DNA of 64,000 bases from Panicum virgatum (taxonomy: Eukaryota; Streptophyta; Magnoliopsida; Poales; Poaceae). How positions within the stretch are numbered: position 1 is the first letter of the stretch; each line of letters starts with the position of its first letter. The DNA is taken from assembly GCF_016808335.1 (NCBI RefSeq), contig NC_053140.1, positions 33,612,545-33,676,544 of the forward strand, read 5' to 3'. The position numbers and the translations under genes were made by a program. Positions 35,290 to 48,309 of this stretch are shown here, one piece after another. The notes under the pieces are model-generated. The model did no database searches and was not told the origin of the DNA. It saw nothing but the letters and a program-made list of their open reading frames with translations.

Positions 35290-38200
35290 CCCTAAACTGA
35301 TTTTTTTGGTGCATTTCGTACTATATGGGTGCATTTGGGACCGTTTGTTTGCCTTACGGAAGTCGGTGCAAAATGGGCCAAACTAGTGCAAAAGTTCGTG
35401 CCACGAACTCGCATCGGAATTTTTCACAATGAACGCACCCGATCCTCCCCATTGGACCCTAAACTGATGTTTTGGTGTGTTTCGTACTATTTGGGTGCAT
35501 TTGGGATCGTTTGGTTGCCTTACCGAACTCGGTGCAAAACGGGCCAAACTAGTGCAAAAGTTCGTGCCACGAAGTTGCGTCAGAATTTTTCGCTATGAAC
35601 GCACCCGATCCACCCCATTGGACCCTAAACTGATTTATTTGGTGCGTTTCGTGCAATTTGGGTGCATTTGGGACCATTCGGTTGCCTTACAAAACTCTGT
35701 GCAAAACGGGCCGAACTAGTGCGAAAGTTCGTGCCATGAAGTCGCGTCGGAATTTTTCGCAACGAACACAGCCAATCCACACCATTGGACCCTAATTTTA
35801 TGTTTTGGTGTGTTTCTTACTATTTGGGTGCATTTGGATCCGTTTGGTTGCCTTACGAAACATGGTGCAAAAACGGGCCGAACTAGTGCAAAAGTTTGTG
35901 CCCCGAAGTCGCGTTGGAATTTTTTTCAACGAACGCACCCAATCCACCCCATTGGACCCTAAACTGACGTTTTGGTGCGTTTCATACTATTTAGGTGCAT
36001 TTGAGACCGTTTGGTTGCCTTACGGAACTCGGTGCAAATCGGGACGAACTAGTGCAAAAGTTCGTGCCACGAAGTCGCGTCGGAATTTTTCTTTATGAAC
36101 GCACCCGATCCACCCCAATGGACCCTAAATTGACGGTTTGCTGTGTTTTGTACTATTTGGGTGCATTTGGGACAGTTTGGTTGCCTTACGAAACTCGGTG
36201 CAAAACGGGCCGAACTAGTGCAAACGTTTGTGCCACGAAGTCGCGTCGGAATTTTTTGCAACGAATGCACCCGATCCACCTTATAGGACACTAAACTGAC
36301 GTTTTGGTGCGTTCCATACTATTTGGGTGCATTTGGGACCGTTTGGTTGCCTTACGAAACTCGGTGCAAAATTGGCCGATCTAGTGCGAAAGTTCGTGCC
36401 ACGAAGTCGCATCAGAATGTTTCACAACGAACGCACCCGATCTACCCCCATTGGACCCTAAATTGACATATTGGTATGTTTCGTGATATTTGGGTGTATT
36501 TGGGACCATTTGGTTGCCTAACCGAACTCCGTGCAAAACGGGCCGAGCTAGTGCAAAGGTTCGTGCCACGAAGTCGCATCGGAATTTTTCGCAACAAACA
36601 CACCCGATCCACCCCATCAGACCCTAAACTGACGTTTTGCTGCGTTTCGTACTATTTGGGTGCATTTGGGACCGTTTGGTTGCCTTACGAAACACGGTGC
36701 AAAACGGGCCGAAATAGTGCAAAAGTTCGTGCCACGAAGTCGCGTTGGAATTTTTCGCAACGAATGCACCCGATCCACCTTATAGGACACTAAACTGACG
36801 TTTTGGTGTGTTCCATACTATTTGGGCGCATTTGAGACCGTTTGGTTGCCTTACGAAACTAGGTGCAAAACGGGTCGAACTAGTGCAAATGTTTGTGCCA
36901 CGAAGTCGCGTCGGAATTTTCGCAACGAACGCACCCGATCCACCTTATAGGACACTAAAATGACGTGTTGGTGTGTTTCGTACTATTTGGGTGGATTTGG
37001 TACCGTTTGGTTGCCTTACGGAACTCGGTGCAAAACGGGACGAACTAGTGCAAAAGTTCGTGCCACGTAGTCGCGTCGGAATTTTTCACAACAAACGCAC
37101 CCGATCCACCGCATTGGACCCTAAACTGACATTTTGCTGCATTTCGTACTATTTGGGTGCATTTGGGACCGTTTGGTTGCCTTACGGAAGTCGGTGCAAA
37201 ACAGGCCAAACTATTGCAAAAGTTCGTGCCACGAAGTCGCATCGGAATTTTTCGCAACGACCACACCCGATCCACCCCATTGGACCCTAAACTGATGTTT
37301 TGGTGTGTTTCGTACTATTTGGGTGCATTTGGGACCGTTTGGTTGCCTTACCGAACTCGGTGCAAAACGGGCCGAACTAGAGCAAAAGTTCGTGCCACGA
37401 AGTTGCGTCGGAATTTTAAGCTATGAACACACCCGATCCACCCCATTGGACCCTAAACTGATTTATTTGGTGCTTTTCGTGCAATTTGAGTGCATTTGGG
37501 ACCATTCGGTTGCCTTACAAAACTCTGTCCAAAACGGGCCGAACTAGTGCGAAAGTTCGTGCCATGAAGTCGCGTCGGAATTTTTCGCAACGAACGCAGC
37601 CGATCCACACCATTGGACCCTAAATTGATGTTTTGGTGTGTTTCGTACTATTTGGGTGTATTTGGGACCGTTTGGTTGCCTTACCGAACTCGGTGCAAAA
37701 CGGGCCGAACTAGTGCAAAAGTTCGTGCCACGAAGTCGCGTCGGAATTTTTAACAACAAACGCACCCGATCCACCCCATTTGACCCTAAACTGACGTTTT
37801 GCTGCATTTCGTACTATTTGGGTGCATTTGGAACCGTTTGGTTGCCTTACGAAACATGGTGCAAAACGGGCCGAACTAGTGCAAAAGTTCGTGCCCCGAA
37901 GTCGCGTTGGAATTTTTTGCAACGAACGCACCCAATCCACCCCATTGGACCCTAAATTGACATTTTGGTATGTTTCGTGATATTTGGATGTATTTGGGAC
38001 CGTTTTGTTGCCTTACTGAACTCCTTGCAAAACGGGCCGAACTAGTGCAAAAGTTCGTGCCACGAAGTCGCGTCGGAATTTTTCGCAACAAACACACCTG
38101 ATCCACCCCATTGGACCCTAAACTGACGTTTTGCTACATTTCGTACTATTTGGGTGCATTTGGGACCGTTTGGTTGCCTTACGAAACATGGTGCAAAACG

Positions 38201-41200
38201 GGCCGAACTAGTGCAAAAGTTCGTGCCACGAAGTCGCGTCAGAATTTTTCGCAACGAACGCACCCGATCCACCTTATAGGACACTAAACTGGCGTTTTGT
38301 TGCGTTCCATACTATTTGGGCGCATTTGAGACCGTTTGGTTGCCTTACAAAACTCGGTGCAAAACGGGCCGAACTAGTGCAAATGTTTGTGCCACGAAGT
38401 CGCGTCGGAATGTTCGCAACGAACGCACCCGATCCACCTTATAGGACACTAAACTGACGTGTTGGTGCGTTTCGTACTATTTGGGTGGATTTGGTACCGT
38501 TTGGTTGCCTTACGAAACTCGGTGCAAAACGGGACGAACTAGTGCAAAAGTTCGTGCCACATAGTCGCGTCGAAAATTTTCGCAACAAACACACCCGATC
38601 CACCCCTTGGACCCTAAACTGACGTTTTTCTGCGTTTCGTACTATTTGGGTGCATTTGGGACCGTTTGGTTGCCTTACCGAACTCGGTGCAAAACGGGTC
38701 GAACTTGTGCAAAAGTTTGTGCCACAAAGTTGAGTCGGAATGTTTTGCTACGAACGCACCCGGATCACCCCATTGGACCCTAAACTGATTTTTTCGTGCA
38801 TTTCATACTATTTGGGTGCATTTGGGACCGTTTGTTTGCCTTACGGAAGTCAGTGCAAAACGGGCCAAACTAGTGCAAAAGTTCGTGCCACGAAGTCGCA
38901 ACGGAATTTTTCACAATGAACGCACCCGATCCTCCCCATTGGACCCTAAACTGATGTTTTGGTGTGTTTTGTACTATTTGGGTGCATTTGGGACCGTTTG
39001 TTTGCCTTACGGAAGTCGGTGCAAAACGGGCCAAACTAGTGCAAAAGTTCGTGCCACGAAGTCGCATCGGAATTTTTCGCAACGAACGCACCCGATCCAC
39101 CCCATTGGACCCTAATCTGATGTTTTGGTGTGTTTTGTACTATTTGGGTGCATTTTTGACCGTTTGGTTGCCTTACCGAACTCGGTGCAAAACGGGCCGA
39201 ACTAGTGCAAAAGTTCGTGCCACGAAGTTGCGTTGAAATTTTTCGCTATGAACGCACCCGATCCACCCCATTGGACCCTAAACTGACGTTTTGCTGCCTT
39301 TCGTACTATTTGGGTGCATTTGGGACCGTTTGGTTGCCTTACGAAACACGGTGCAAAACGGGCCGAACTAGTGCAAAAGTTCGTGCCACGAAGTCGCGTT
39401 GGAATTTTTCGCAACGAATGCACCCGATCCACCTTATAGGACACTAAACTAACGTTTTGGTGCATTCCATACTATTTGGGTGCATTTGAGACTGTTTTGT
39501 TAACTTACAGAACTCGGTGCAAAACGGGACGAACTAGTGCAAAAGTTCGTGCCACGTAGTCGCGTCGGAATTTTTCGCAAAAAACGCACCCGATCCACAC
39601 CTTGGACCCTAAACTGACATTTTTCTGCGTTTCGTACTATTTGGGTGCATTTGGGACCATTTGGTTGTCTTACCGAACTCGGTGCAAAACGGGCCGAAAT
39701 TGTGCAAAAGTTTGTGCCACAAAGTTGAGTCGGAATGTTTTGCTATGAACGCACCCGATCCACCACATTGGACCCTAAACTGATTTTTTTGGTGCATTTC
39801 GTACTATATGGGTGCATTTGGGACCGTTTGTTTGCTTACGGAAGTCGGTGCAAAACGGACCGAACTACTGCAAAAGTTCGTGCCACGAACTCGCATCGGA
39901 ATTTTTCGCAATGAACGCACCCGATCCTCCCCATTGGACCCTAAACTGATGTTTTGGTGTGTTTTGTACTATTTGGGTGCATTTGGGACCGTTTGTTTGC
40001 CTTACGGAAGTCGGTGCAAAACGGGCCAAACTAGTGCAAAAGTTCGTGCCACGAAGTCGCATCGGAATTTTTCGCAACGAACGCACCCGATCCACCCCAT
40101 TGGACCCTAATCTGATGTTTTGGTGTGTTTTGTACTATTTGGGTGCATTTGGGACCGTTTGGTTTCCTTACCGAACTCGGTGCAAAATGGGCTGAACTAG
40201 TGCAAAAGTTCGTGCCACGAAGTTGCGTCGGAATTTTTCGCTATGAACGCACCCGATCCACCCCATTGGACCCTAAACTGACGTTTTGCTGCCTATCGTA
40301 CTATTTGGGTGCATTTGGGACCGCTTGGTTGCCTTACGAAACACGGTGCAAAACGGGGCGAACTAGTCCAAAAGTTCGTGCCACGAAGTCGCGTTGGAAT
40401 TTTTCGCAACGAATGCACCCTATCCACCTTATAGGACACTAAACTGACGTTTTGGTGCATTCCATACTATTTTGGTGCATTTGAGACCGTTTGGTTGCCT
40501 TACGGAACTCGGTGCAAAACGGGACGAACTAGTGCAAAAGTTCGTGCCACGTAGTCGCGTCGGAATTTTTCGCAACAAACGCACCCGATCCACACCTTGG
40601 ACCCTAAACTGACATTTTTCTGCGTTTCGTACTATTTGGGTGCATTTGGGACCATTTGGTTGCATTACCGATCTCGGTGCAAAACATGCCGAACTTGTGC
40701 AAAAGTTTGTGCCACAAAGTTGAGTCGGAATGTTTTGCTACGAACGCACCCGATCCACCCCATTGGACCCTAAACTGATTTTTTTGGTGCATTTCGTACT
40801 ATATGGGTGCATTTGGGACCGTTTGTTTGCCTTACGGAAGTCGGTGCAAAATGGGCCAAACTAGTGAAAAAGTTCGTGCCACGAACTCGCATCGGAATTT
40901 TTCACAATGAACGCACCCGATCCTCCCCATTGGACCCTAAACTGATGTTTTGGTGTGTTTCGTACTATTTGGGTGCATTTGGGATCGTTTGGTTGCCTTC
41001 CCGAACTCGGTGCAAAACGGGCCGAACTAGTGCAAAAGTTCGTGCCACGAAGTTGCGTCAGAATTTTTCGCTATGAACGCACCCGATCCCCCCCCCATTG
41101 GACCCTAAACTGATTTATTTGGTGCGTTTCGTGCAATTTGGGTGCCTTTGGGACCATTCAGTTGCCTTACAAAACTCTGTGCAAAACGGGCCGAACTAGG

Positions 41201-44200
41201 TCGAAAGTTCGTGCCATGAAGTCGCGTTGGAATTTTTCGCAACGAACGCAGCCGATCCACACCATTGGACCCTAATTTGACGTTTTGGTTTGTTTCGTAC
41301 TATTTGGGTGCATTTGGAACCGTTTGGTTGCCTTACGAAACATGGTGCAAAACGGGCCGAACTAGTGCAAAAGTTTGTGCCCCGAAGTCGCGTTGGAATT
41401 TTTTTCAACGAACGCACCCAATCCACCCCATTGGACCCTAAACTGACGTTTTGGTGCGTTTCATACTATTTAGGTGCATTTGAGACCGTTTGGTTGCCTT
41501 ACGAAACTCGGTGCAAATCGGGCCGATCTAGTGCAAAAGTTCGTGCCACGAAGTCGCGTCGGAATTTTTCTTTATGAACGCACCCGATCCACCCCAATGG
41601 ACCCTAAATTGACGGTTTGCTGTGTTTTGTACTATTTGGGTGCATTTGGGACCGTTTGGTTGCCTTACGAAACTCGGTGCAAAACGGGCCGAACTAGTGC
41701 AAACGTTTGTGCCACGAAGTCGCGTCGGAATTTTTTGCAACGAATGCACCCGATCCACCTTATAGGACACTAAACTGACGTTTTGGTGCATTCCATACTA
41801 TTTGGGTGCATTTGGGACCGTTTGGTTGCCTTATGAAACTCGGTGCAAAATTGGCCGAACTAGTGTAAAAGTTCGTGCCACGAAGTCGCATCGGAATGTT
41901 TCACAACGAACGCACCCGATCTACCCCCATTGGACCCTAAATTGACATATTGGTATGTTTCGTGATATTTGGGTGTATTTGGGACCATTTGGTTGCCTAA
42001 CCGAACTCCGTGCAAAACGGGCCGAGCTAGTGCAAAAGTTCGTGCCACGAAGTCGGATCGGAATTTTTCGCAACAAACACACCCGATCCACCCCATCAGA
42101 CCCTAAACTGACGTTTTGCTGTGTTTCGTACTATTTGGGTGCATTTGGTACCGTTTGGTTGCCTTACGGAACTCGGTGCAAAACGGGACGAACTAGTGCA
42201 AAAGTTCGTGCCACATAGTCGCGTCGGAATTTTTCACAATAAACGCACCCGATCCACCCCATTGGACCCTAAACTGACATTTTGCTGCATTTCGTACTAT
42301 TTGGGTGCATTTGGGACCGTTTGGTTGCCTTACGGATGTCGGTGCAGAACGGGCCAAACTAGTGCAAAAGTTCGTGCCACGAAGTCGCATCGGAATTTTT
42401 CACAACGAACACACCCGATCCACCCCATTGGACTCTAAACTGATGTTTTGGTGTGTTTCGTACTATTTGGGTGCATTTGGGACCGTTTGGTTGCCTTACC
42501 GAACTCGGTGCAAAACGGGCCGAACTAGTGCAAAAGTTCGTGCCACGAAGTCGCGTCGGAATTTTTCACAACAAACGCACCCGATCCACCCCATTTGACC
42601 CTAAACTGACGTTTTGCTGCATTTCGTACTATTTGGGTGCATTTGGAACCGTTTGGTTGCCTTACGAAACATGGTGCAAAACGGGCCGAACTAGTGCAAA
42701 AGTTCGTGCCCCGAAGTCGCGTTGGAATTTTTTGCAACGAACGCACCCAATCCACCCCATTGGACCCTAAATTGACATTTTGGTATGTTTTGTGATATTT
42801 GGGTGAATTTGGGACCGTTTGGTTGCCTTACTGAACTCCTTGCAAAACGGGCCGAACTAGTGCAAAAGTTCGTGCCACGAAGTCGCGTCGGAATTTTTCG
42901 CAACAAACACACCCGATCCACCCCATCGTACCCTAAACTGACGTTTTGCTACGTTTCGTACTATTTGGGTGCATTTGGGACCGTTTGGTTGCCTTACAAA
43001 ACATGGTGCAAAACGGGCCGAACTAGTGTAAAAGTTCGTGCCACGAAGTCGCGTCATAATTTTTCGCAACGAATGCACCCGATCCACCTTATAGGACACT
43101 AAACTGACGTTTTGTTGCGTTCCATACTATTTGGGCGCATTTGAGACCGTTTGGTTGCCTTACAAAACTCGGTGCAAAACGGGCCGAACTAGTGCAAATG
43201 TTTGTGCCACGAAGTCGCATCGGAATGTTCGCAACGAACGCACCCGATCCACCTTATAGGACACTAAACTGACGTGTTGGTGCGTTTCGTACTATTTGGG
43301 TGGATTTGGTACCGTTTGGTTGCCTTACGGAACTCGGTGCAAAACGGGACGAACTAGTGCAAAAGTTCGTGCCACGTAGTCGCGTCAGAATTTTTCGCAA
43401 CAAACGCACCCGATCCACCTCTTGGACCCTAAACTGACATTTTTCTGCGTTTCGTACTATTTGGGTGCATTTGGGACCGTTTGGTTGCCTTACGGAAGTC
43501 GGTGCAAAACGGGCCAAAGTATTGCAAAAGTTCGTGCCACGAAGTCGCATCGGAATTTTTCGCGACGAACACACCCGATCCACCCCATTGGACCCTAAAC
43601 TGATGTTTTGGTGTGTTTCGTACTATTTGGGTGCATTTGGGACCGTTTGGTTGCCTTACGGAAGTCAGTGCAAAACTGGCCAACTAGTGCAAAAGTTCGT
43701 GCCACGAAGTTGAGTCGGAATGTTTTACTACGAACGCACCCGATCCACCCCATTGGATCCTAAACTGATTTTTTGGTGCATTTCGTACTATTTGGGTGCA
43801 TTTGGGACCGTTTGTTTGCCTTACGGAAGTCAGTGCAAAACAGGCCAAACTAGTGCAAAAGTTCGTGCCACGAAGTCGCAACGGAATTTTTCGCAACGAA
43901 TGCACCCGATCCAACCCATTGGACCCTAATATGATGTTTTGGTGTGTTTTGTACTATTTGGGTGCATTTGGGACCGTTTGGTTGCCTTACCGAACTCGGT
44001 GCAAAACGGGCCGAACTAGTGCAAAAGTTCGTGCCACGAAGTTGCGTCGGAATTTTTCGCTATGAACGCACCCGATCCACCCCATTGGACCCTAAATTGA
44101 CGTTTTGCTGCCTTTCGTACTATTTGGGTGCATTTGGGACCGTTTGGTTGCCTTACGAAACACGGTGCAAAACGGGCCGAACTAGTGCAAAAGTTCGTGC

Positions 44201-44752
44201 CACGAAGTCGCGTTGGAATTTTTCGCAACGGATGCACCCGATCCACCTTATAGGACACTAAACTGACGTTTTGGTGCATTCCATACTATTTGGGTGCATT
44301 TGAGACTGTTTTGTTGCCTTACAGATCTCGGTGCTAAACGGGATGAACTAGTGCAAAAGTTCGTGCCACGTAGTCGCGTTGTTATTTTTCGAAAAAAACG
44401 CACCCGATCCACACCTTGGACCCTAAACTGACATTTTTCTGCGTTTCGTACTATTTGAGTGCATTTGGAACCATTTGGTTGCCTTACCGAACTCGGTGCA
44501 AAACGGGCCGAAATTGTGCAAAAGTTTGTGCCACAAAGTTGAGTCGGAATGTTTTGCTATGAACGCGCCCGATCCACCACATTGGACCCTAAACTGATTT
44601 TTTTGGTGCATTTCATACTATATGGGTGCATCTGGGACCGTTTGTTTGCTTACGGAAGTCGGTGCAAAATGGGCCAAACTAGTGCAAAAGTTCGTGCCAC
44701 GAACTCGCATCGGAATTTTTCGCTATGAACGCACCCGATCCACCCCATTGGA

Positions 44753-44871
44753 CCCTAAACTGATTTATTTGGTGCGTTTCGTGCAATTTGGGTGCATTTG
44801 GGACCATTCGGTTGCCTTACAAAATTCTGTGCAAAATGGGCCGAACTAGTGCGAAAGTTCGTGCCATTGGA
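44753..44871. repeat. F monomer with 48 bp deletion
   Basis: The unit is 119 bp. It reads gtgcgaaagttcgtgccat and then directly ttggacc. Compared with a full F unit (22240-22406), the segment from gaagtcgcg to cacaccat is absent. CCAT is present at both edges, so the deletion has 4 bp microhomology. The next unit starts with an altered ccataattt. Confidence 0.85.
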
Positions 44872-45036
44872 CCATAATTTGACGTTTTGGTGTGTTTCGT
44901 ACTATTTGGGTGCATTTGGAACCGTTTGGTTGCCTTACGAAACATGGTGCAAAACGAGCCGAACTAGTGCAAAAGTTTGTGCCCCGAAGTCGCATTGGAA
45001 TTTTTTTCAACGAACGCACGCAATCCACCCATCGGA

Positions 45037-45155
45037 CCCTAAACTGACGTTTTGGTGCGTTTCATACTATTTAGGTGCATTTGAGACGGTTTGGTTGCCT
45101 TACGAAGTCGCGTCGGAATTTTTCTTTATGAACGCACCCGATCCACCCCAACGGA
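45037..45155. repeat. J monomer with 47 bp deletion
   Basis: The unit is 119 bp. ttgccttacg joins aagtcgcgtcgg at 45104/45105, losing the part from gaactcggtgc to gtgccacg, including the SpeI site and the dyad. The trinucleotide acg is shared at the edges. It lies one monomer away from the F deletion. Confidence 0.85.
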
Positions 45156-45653
45156 CCCTAAATTGACGGTTTGCTATGTTTTGTACTATTTGGGTGCATT
45201 TGGGACCGTTTGGTTGCCTTACGAAACTCGGTGCAAAACGGGCCGAACTAGTGCAAACGTTTGTGCCACGAAGTTGCGTCGGAATTTTTTGCAACGAATG
45301 CACCTGATCCACCTTATAGGACACTAAACTGATGTTTTGGTGCGTTCCATACTATTTGGTGCATTTGTGACCGTTTGGTTGCCTTACGAAACTCGGTGCA
45401 AAATTGGCCGAACTAGTGCAAAAGTTCGTGCCACGAAGTCGCATCGGAATGTTTCACAACGAACGCACCCGATCTACCCCCTTTGGACCCTAAATTGACA
45501 TTTTGGTATGTTTCGTGATATTTGGGTGTATTTGGGACCGTTTGGTTGCCTTACTGAACTCCTTGCAAAACGGGCCGAACTAGTGCAAAAGTTCGTGCCA
45601 CGAAGTCGCGTCGGAATTTTTCGCAACAAACACACCCGATCCACCCCATCGGA

Positions 45654-45818
45654 CCCTAAACTGACGTTTTGCTTCGTTTCGTACTATTTGGGTGCATTTG
45701 GGACCGTTTAGTTGCCTTACGAATCATGGTGCAAAACGGGCCAAACTAGTGCAAAAGTTTGTGCCACGAAGTTGCGTTGGAATATTCGCAACGAACGCAC
45801 CCGATCCACCTTATAGGA
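45654..45818. repeat. Hybrid A/B monomer
   Basis: Begins as the A slot (gcttcgtttcgtac, ccgtttagttgcc, gaatcatgg) and ends as the B3 slot (gaatattcgc, ccttatagg), directly before E at 45819. One whole monomer is missing relative to the 17-monomer order, in register. Confidence 0.75.
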
Positions 45819-46091
45819 CACTAAACTGACGTGTTGGTGCGTTTCGTACTATTTGGGTGGATTTGGTACCGTTTGGTTGCCTTACGGAACTCGGTGCAAA
45901 ACGGGACGAACTAGTGCAAAAGTTCGTGCCACATAGTCGCGTCGGAATTTTTCGCAACAAACGCACTCGATCCACCCCTTGGACCCTAAACTGATGTTTT
46001 TCTGTGTTTCGTACTATTTGGGTGCATTTGGGACCGTTTGGTTGCCTTACCGAACTCGGTGCAAAACAGGCCGAACTTGTGCAAAAGTTTG

Positions 46092-48251
46092 TGCCACAAA
46101 GTTGAGTCGGAATGTTTTGCTACGAACGCACCCGATCCACCCCATTGGACCCTAAACTGATTTTTTGGTGCGTTTCGTGCATTTTGGGTGCATTTGGGAC
46201 CGTTTGTTTGCCTTACGGAAGTCGGTGCAAAACGGGCCAAACTAGTGCAAATGTTCGTGCCACGAAGTCGCATCGGAATTTTTCGCAACGAACGCACCCG
46301 ATCCACCCCATTGGACCCTAATCTGATGTTTTGGTGTGTTTTGTACTATTTGGGTGCATTTGGGACTGTTTGGTTGCCTTACCGAACTCGGTGCAAAATG
46401 GGCCGAACTAGTGCAAAAGTTCGTGCCACGAATTGTGTCGGAATTTTTCGCTATGAATGCACCCGATCCACCCCATTGGACCCTAAACTGACGTTTTGCT
46501 GCCTATCGTACTATTTGGGTGCATTTGGGACCGTTTGGTTGCCTTACGAAACACGGTGCAAAACGGGGCGAACTAGTCCAAAAGTTCGTGCCACAAAGTC
46601 GCGTTGGAATTTTTCGCAACGAAAGCACCCTATCCACCTTATAGGACACTAAACTGACGTTTTGGTGCATTCCATACTATTTTGGTGCATTTGAGACCGT
46701 TTGGTTGCCTTACGGAAGTCAGTGCAAAACGGGACGAACTAGTGCAAAAGTTCGTGCCACGTAGTCGCGTCGGAATTTTTCGCAACAAACGCACCCGATC
46801 CACACCTTGGACTCTAAACTGACATTTTTCTGCGTTTCGTACTATTTGGGTGCATTTGGGACCATTTGGTTGCCTTACCGATCTCGGTGCAAAACGTGCC
46901 GAACTTGTGCAAAAGTTTGTGCCACAAAGTTGAGTCGGAATGTTTTGCTAAGAACGCACCCGATCCACCCCATTGGACCCTAAACTGATTTTTTTGGTGC
47001 ATTTTGTACTATATGGGTGCATTTGGGACCGTTTGTTTGCCTTACGGAAGTCGGTGCAAAATGGGCCAAACTAGTGCAAAAGTTCGTGCCACGAACTCGC
47101 ATCGGAATTTTTCTATATGAACGCACCCGATCCTCCCCATTGGACCCTAAACTGATGTTTTGGTGTGTTTCGTACTATTTGGGTGCATTTGGGATCGTTT
47201 AGTTGCCTTACCGAACTTGGTGCCAAACGGGCCGAACTAGTGCAAAAGTTCGTGCCACGAAGTTGCGTCAGAATTTTTCGCTATGAACGCACCCGATCCC
47301 CCCCCATTGGACCCTAAACTGATTTATTTGGTGCGTTTCGTGCAATTTGGGTGCATTTGGGACCATTCGGTTGCCTTACAAAACTCTGTGCAAAACGGGC
47401 CGAACTAGTGCGAAAGTTCGTGCAATGAAGTCGCGTCGGAATTTTTCGCAACGAACGCAGCCAATCCACACCATTGGACCCTAATTTGACGTTTTGGTGT
47501 GTTTCGTACTATTTGGGTGCATTTGGAACCGTTTGGTTGCCTTACGAAACACGGTGCAAAACGGGCCGAACTAGTGCAAAAGTTTGTGCCCCGAAGTCGC
47601 GTTGGAATTTTTTTCAACGAACGCACCCAATCCACCCCATTGGACCCTAAACTGACGTTTTGGTGCGTTTCATACTATTTAGGTGCATTTGAGACCGTTT
47701 GGTTGCCTTACGGAACTCGGTGCAAATCGGGCCGAACTAGTGCAAAAGTTCGTGCCACGAAGTCGCGTCGGAATTTGTCTTTATGAACGCACCCGATCCA
47801 CCCCAATGGACCCTAAATTGACGGTTTGCTGTGTTTTGTACTATTTGGGTGCATTTGGGACCGTTTGGTTGCCTTACGAAACTCGGTGCAAAACGGGCCG
47901 AACTAGTGCAAACGTTTGTGCCACGAAGTCGCGTCGGAATTTTTTGCAACGAATGCACCCGATCCACCTTATAGGACACTAAACTGACGTTTTGGTGCGT
48001 TCCATACTATTTGGGTGCATTTGGGACCGTTTGGTTGCCTTACGAAACTCGGTGCAAAATTGGCCGAACTAGTGCAAAAGTTCGTGCCACGAAGTCGCAT
48101 CAGAATGTTTCACAACGAACGCACCCGATCTACCCCCATTGGACCCTAAATTGACATATTGGTATGTTTCGTGATATTTGGGTGTATTTGGGACCATTTG
48201 GTTGCCTAACCGAACTCCGTGCAAAACGGGCCGAGCTAGTGCAAAAGTTCG
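46092..48251. repeat. 13-monomer tandem duplication, copy 1 (2,160 bp)
   Basis: Order after the L-unit end is D, G, K, B, L2, M, N, F, Q, J, I, B, H. It matches 48252-50390 at offset 2,160-2,161 bp. Both copies share a 2 bp loss in the G slot (cacgaattg for cacgaagttg, near 46432 and 48593). Confidence 0.85.
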
Positions 48252-48309
48252 TGCCACAAAGTTGAGTCGGAATGTTTTGCTACGAACGCACCCGATCCAC
48301 CCCATTGGA
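48144..48309. repeat. Hybrid H/L monomer at duplication joint
   Basis: Starts as H (gacatattggtatg, cgtgatatttgg, cctaaccgaactccgtg, gggccgagctag) and ends as L (ccacaaagttgagtcgg, gttttgctacg). The exchange lies around 48251 inside gtgccac, which both parents share. The length is 166 bp. Confidence 0.85.

Larger units (their letters stand above)
35290..46091. repeat. Mosaic of HOR pieces
   Basis: About 65 monomers assembled from recognisable runs: M-N-F-Q-J-I-B-H from 35290, an alternative E (cactaaaatgacg) at 36953, G/F/Q/R-like units resembling HOR type 1 to about 38.1 kb, and D-G-K-B-L-M runs around 38.8-40.8 kb and 43.8-44.7 kb. Segments 38780-39130 and 39780-40130 are repeats 995 bp apart. 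E-to-E distances are 1,494, 4,815 and 2,557 bp. No gene is present. Confidence 0.75.

Noticed and set aside
46188..46652. Longest open frame (154 codons), plus similar ones of 143-152 codons at 48349-48780, 54376-54816 and 9304-9762
   Set aside because: They are satellite read through two or three monomers. Small indels (for example the 2 bp loss at about 46432 and about 9605) happen to keep a frame open. The predicted peptides are the same repeat in shifted frames, with no domain, no consistent start and no coding bias.
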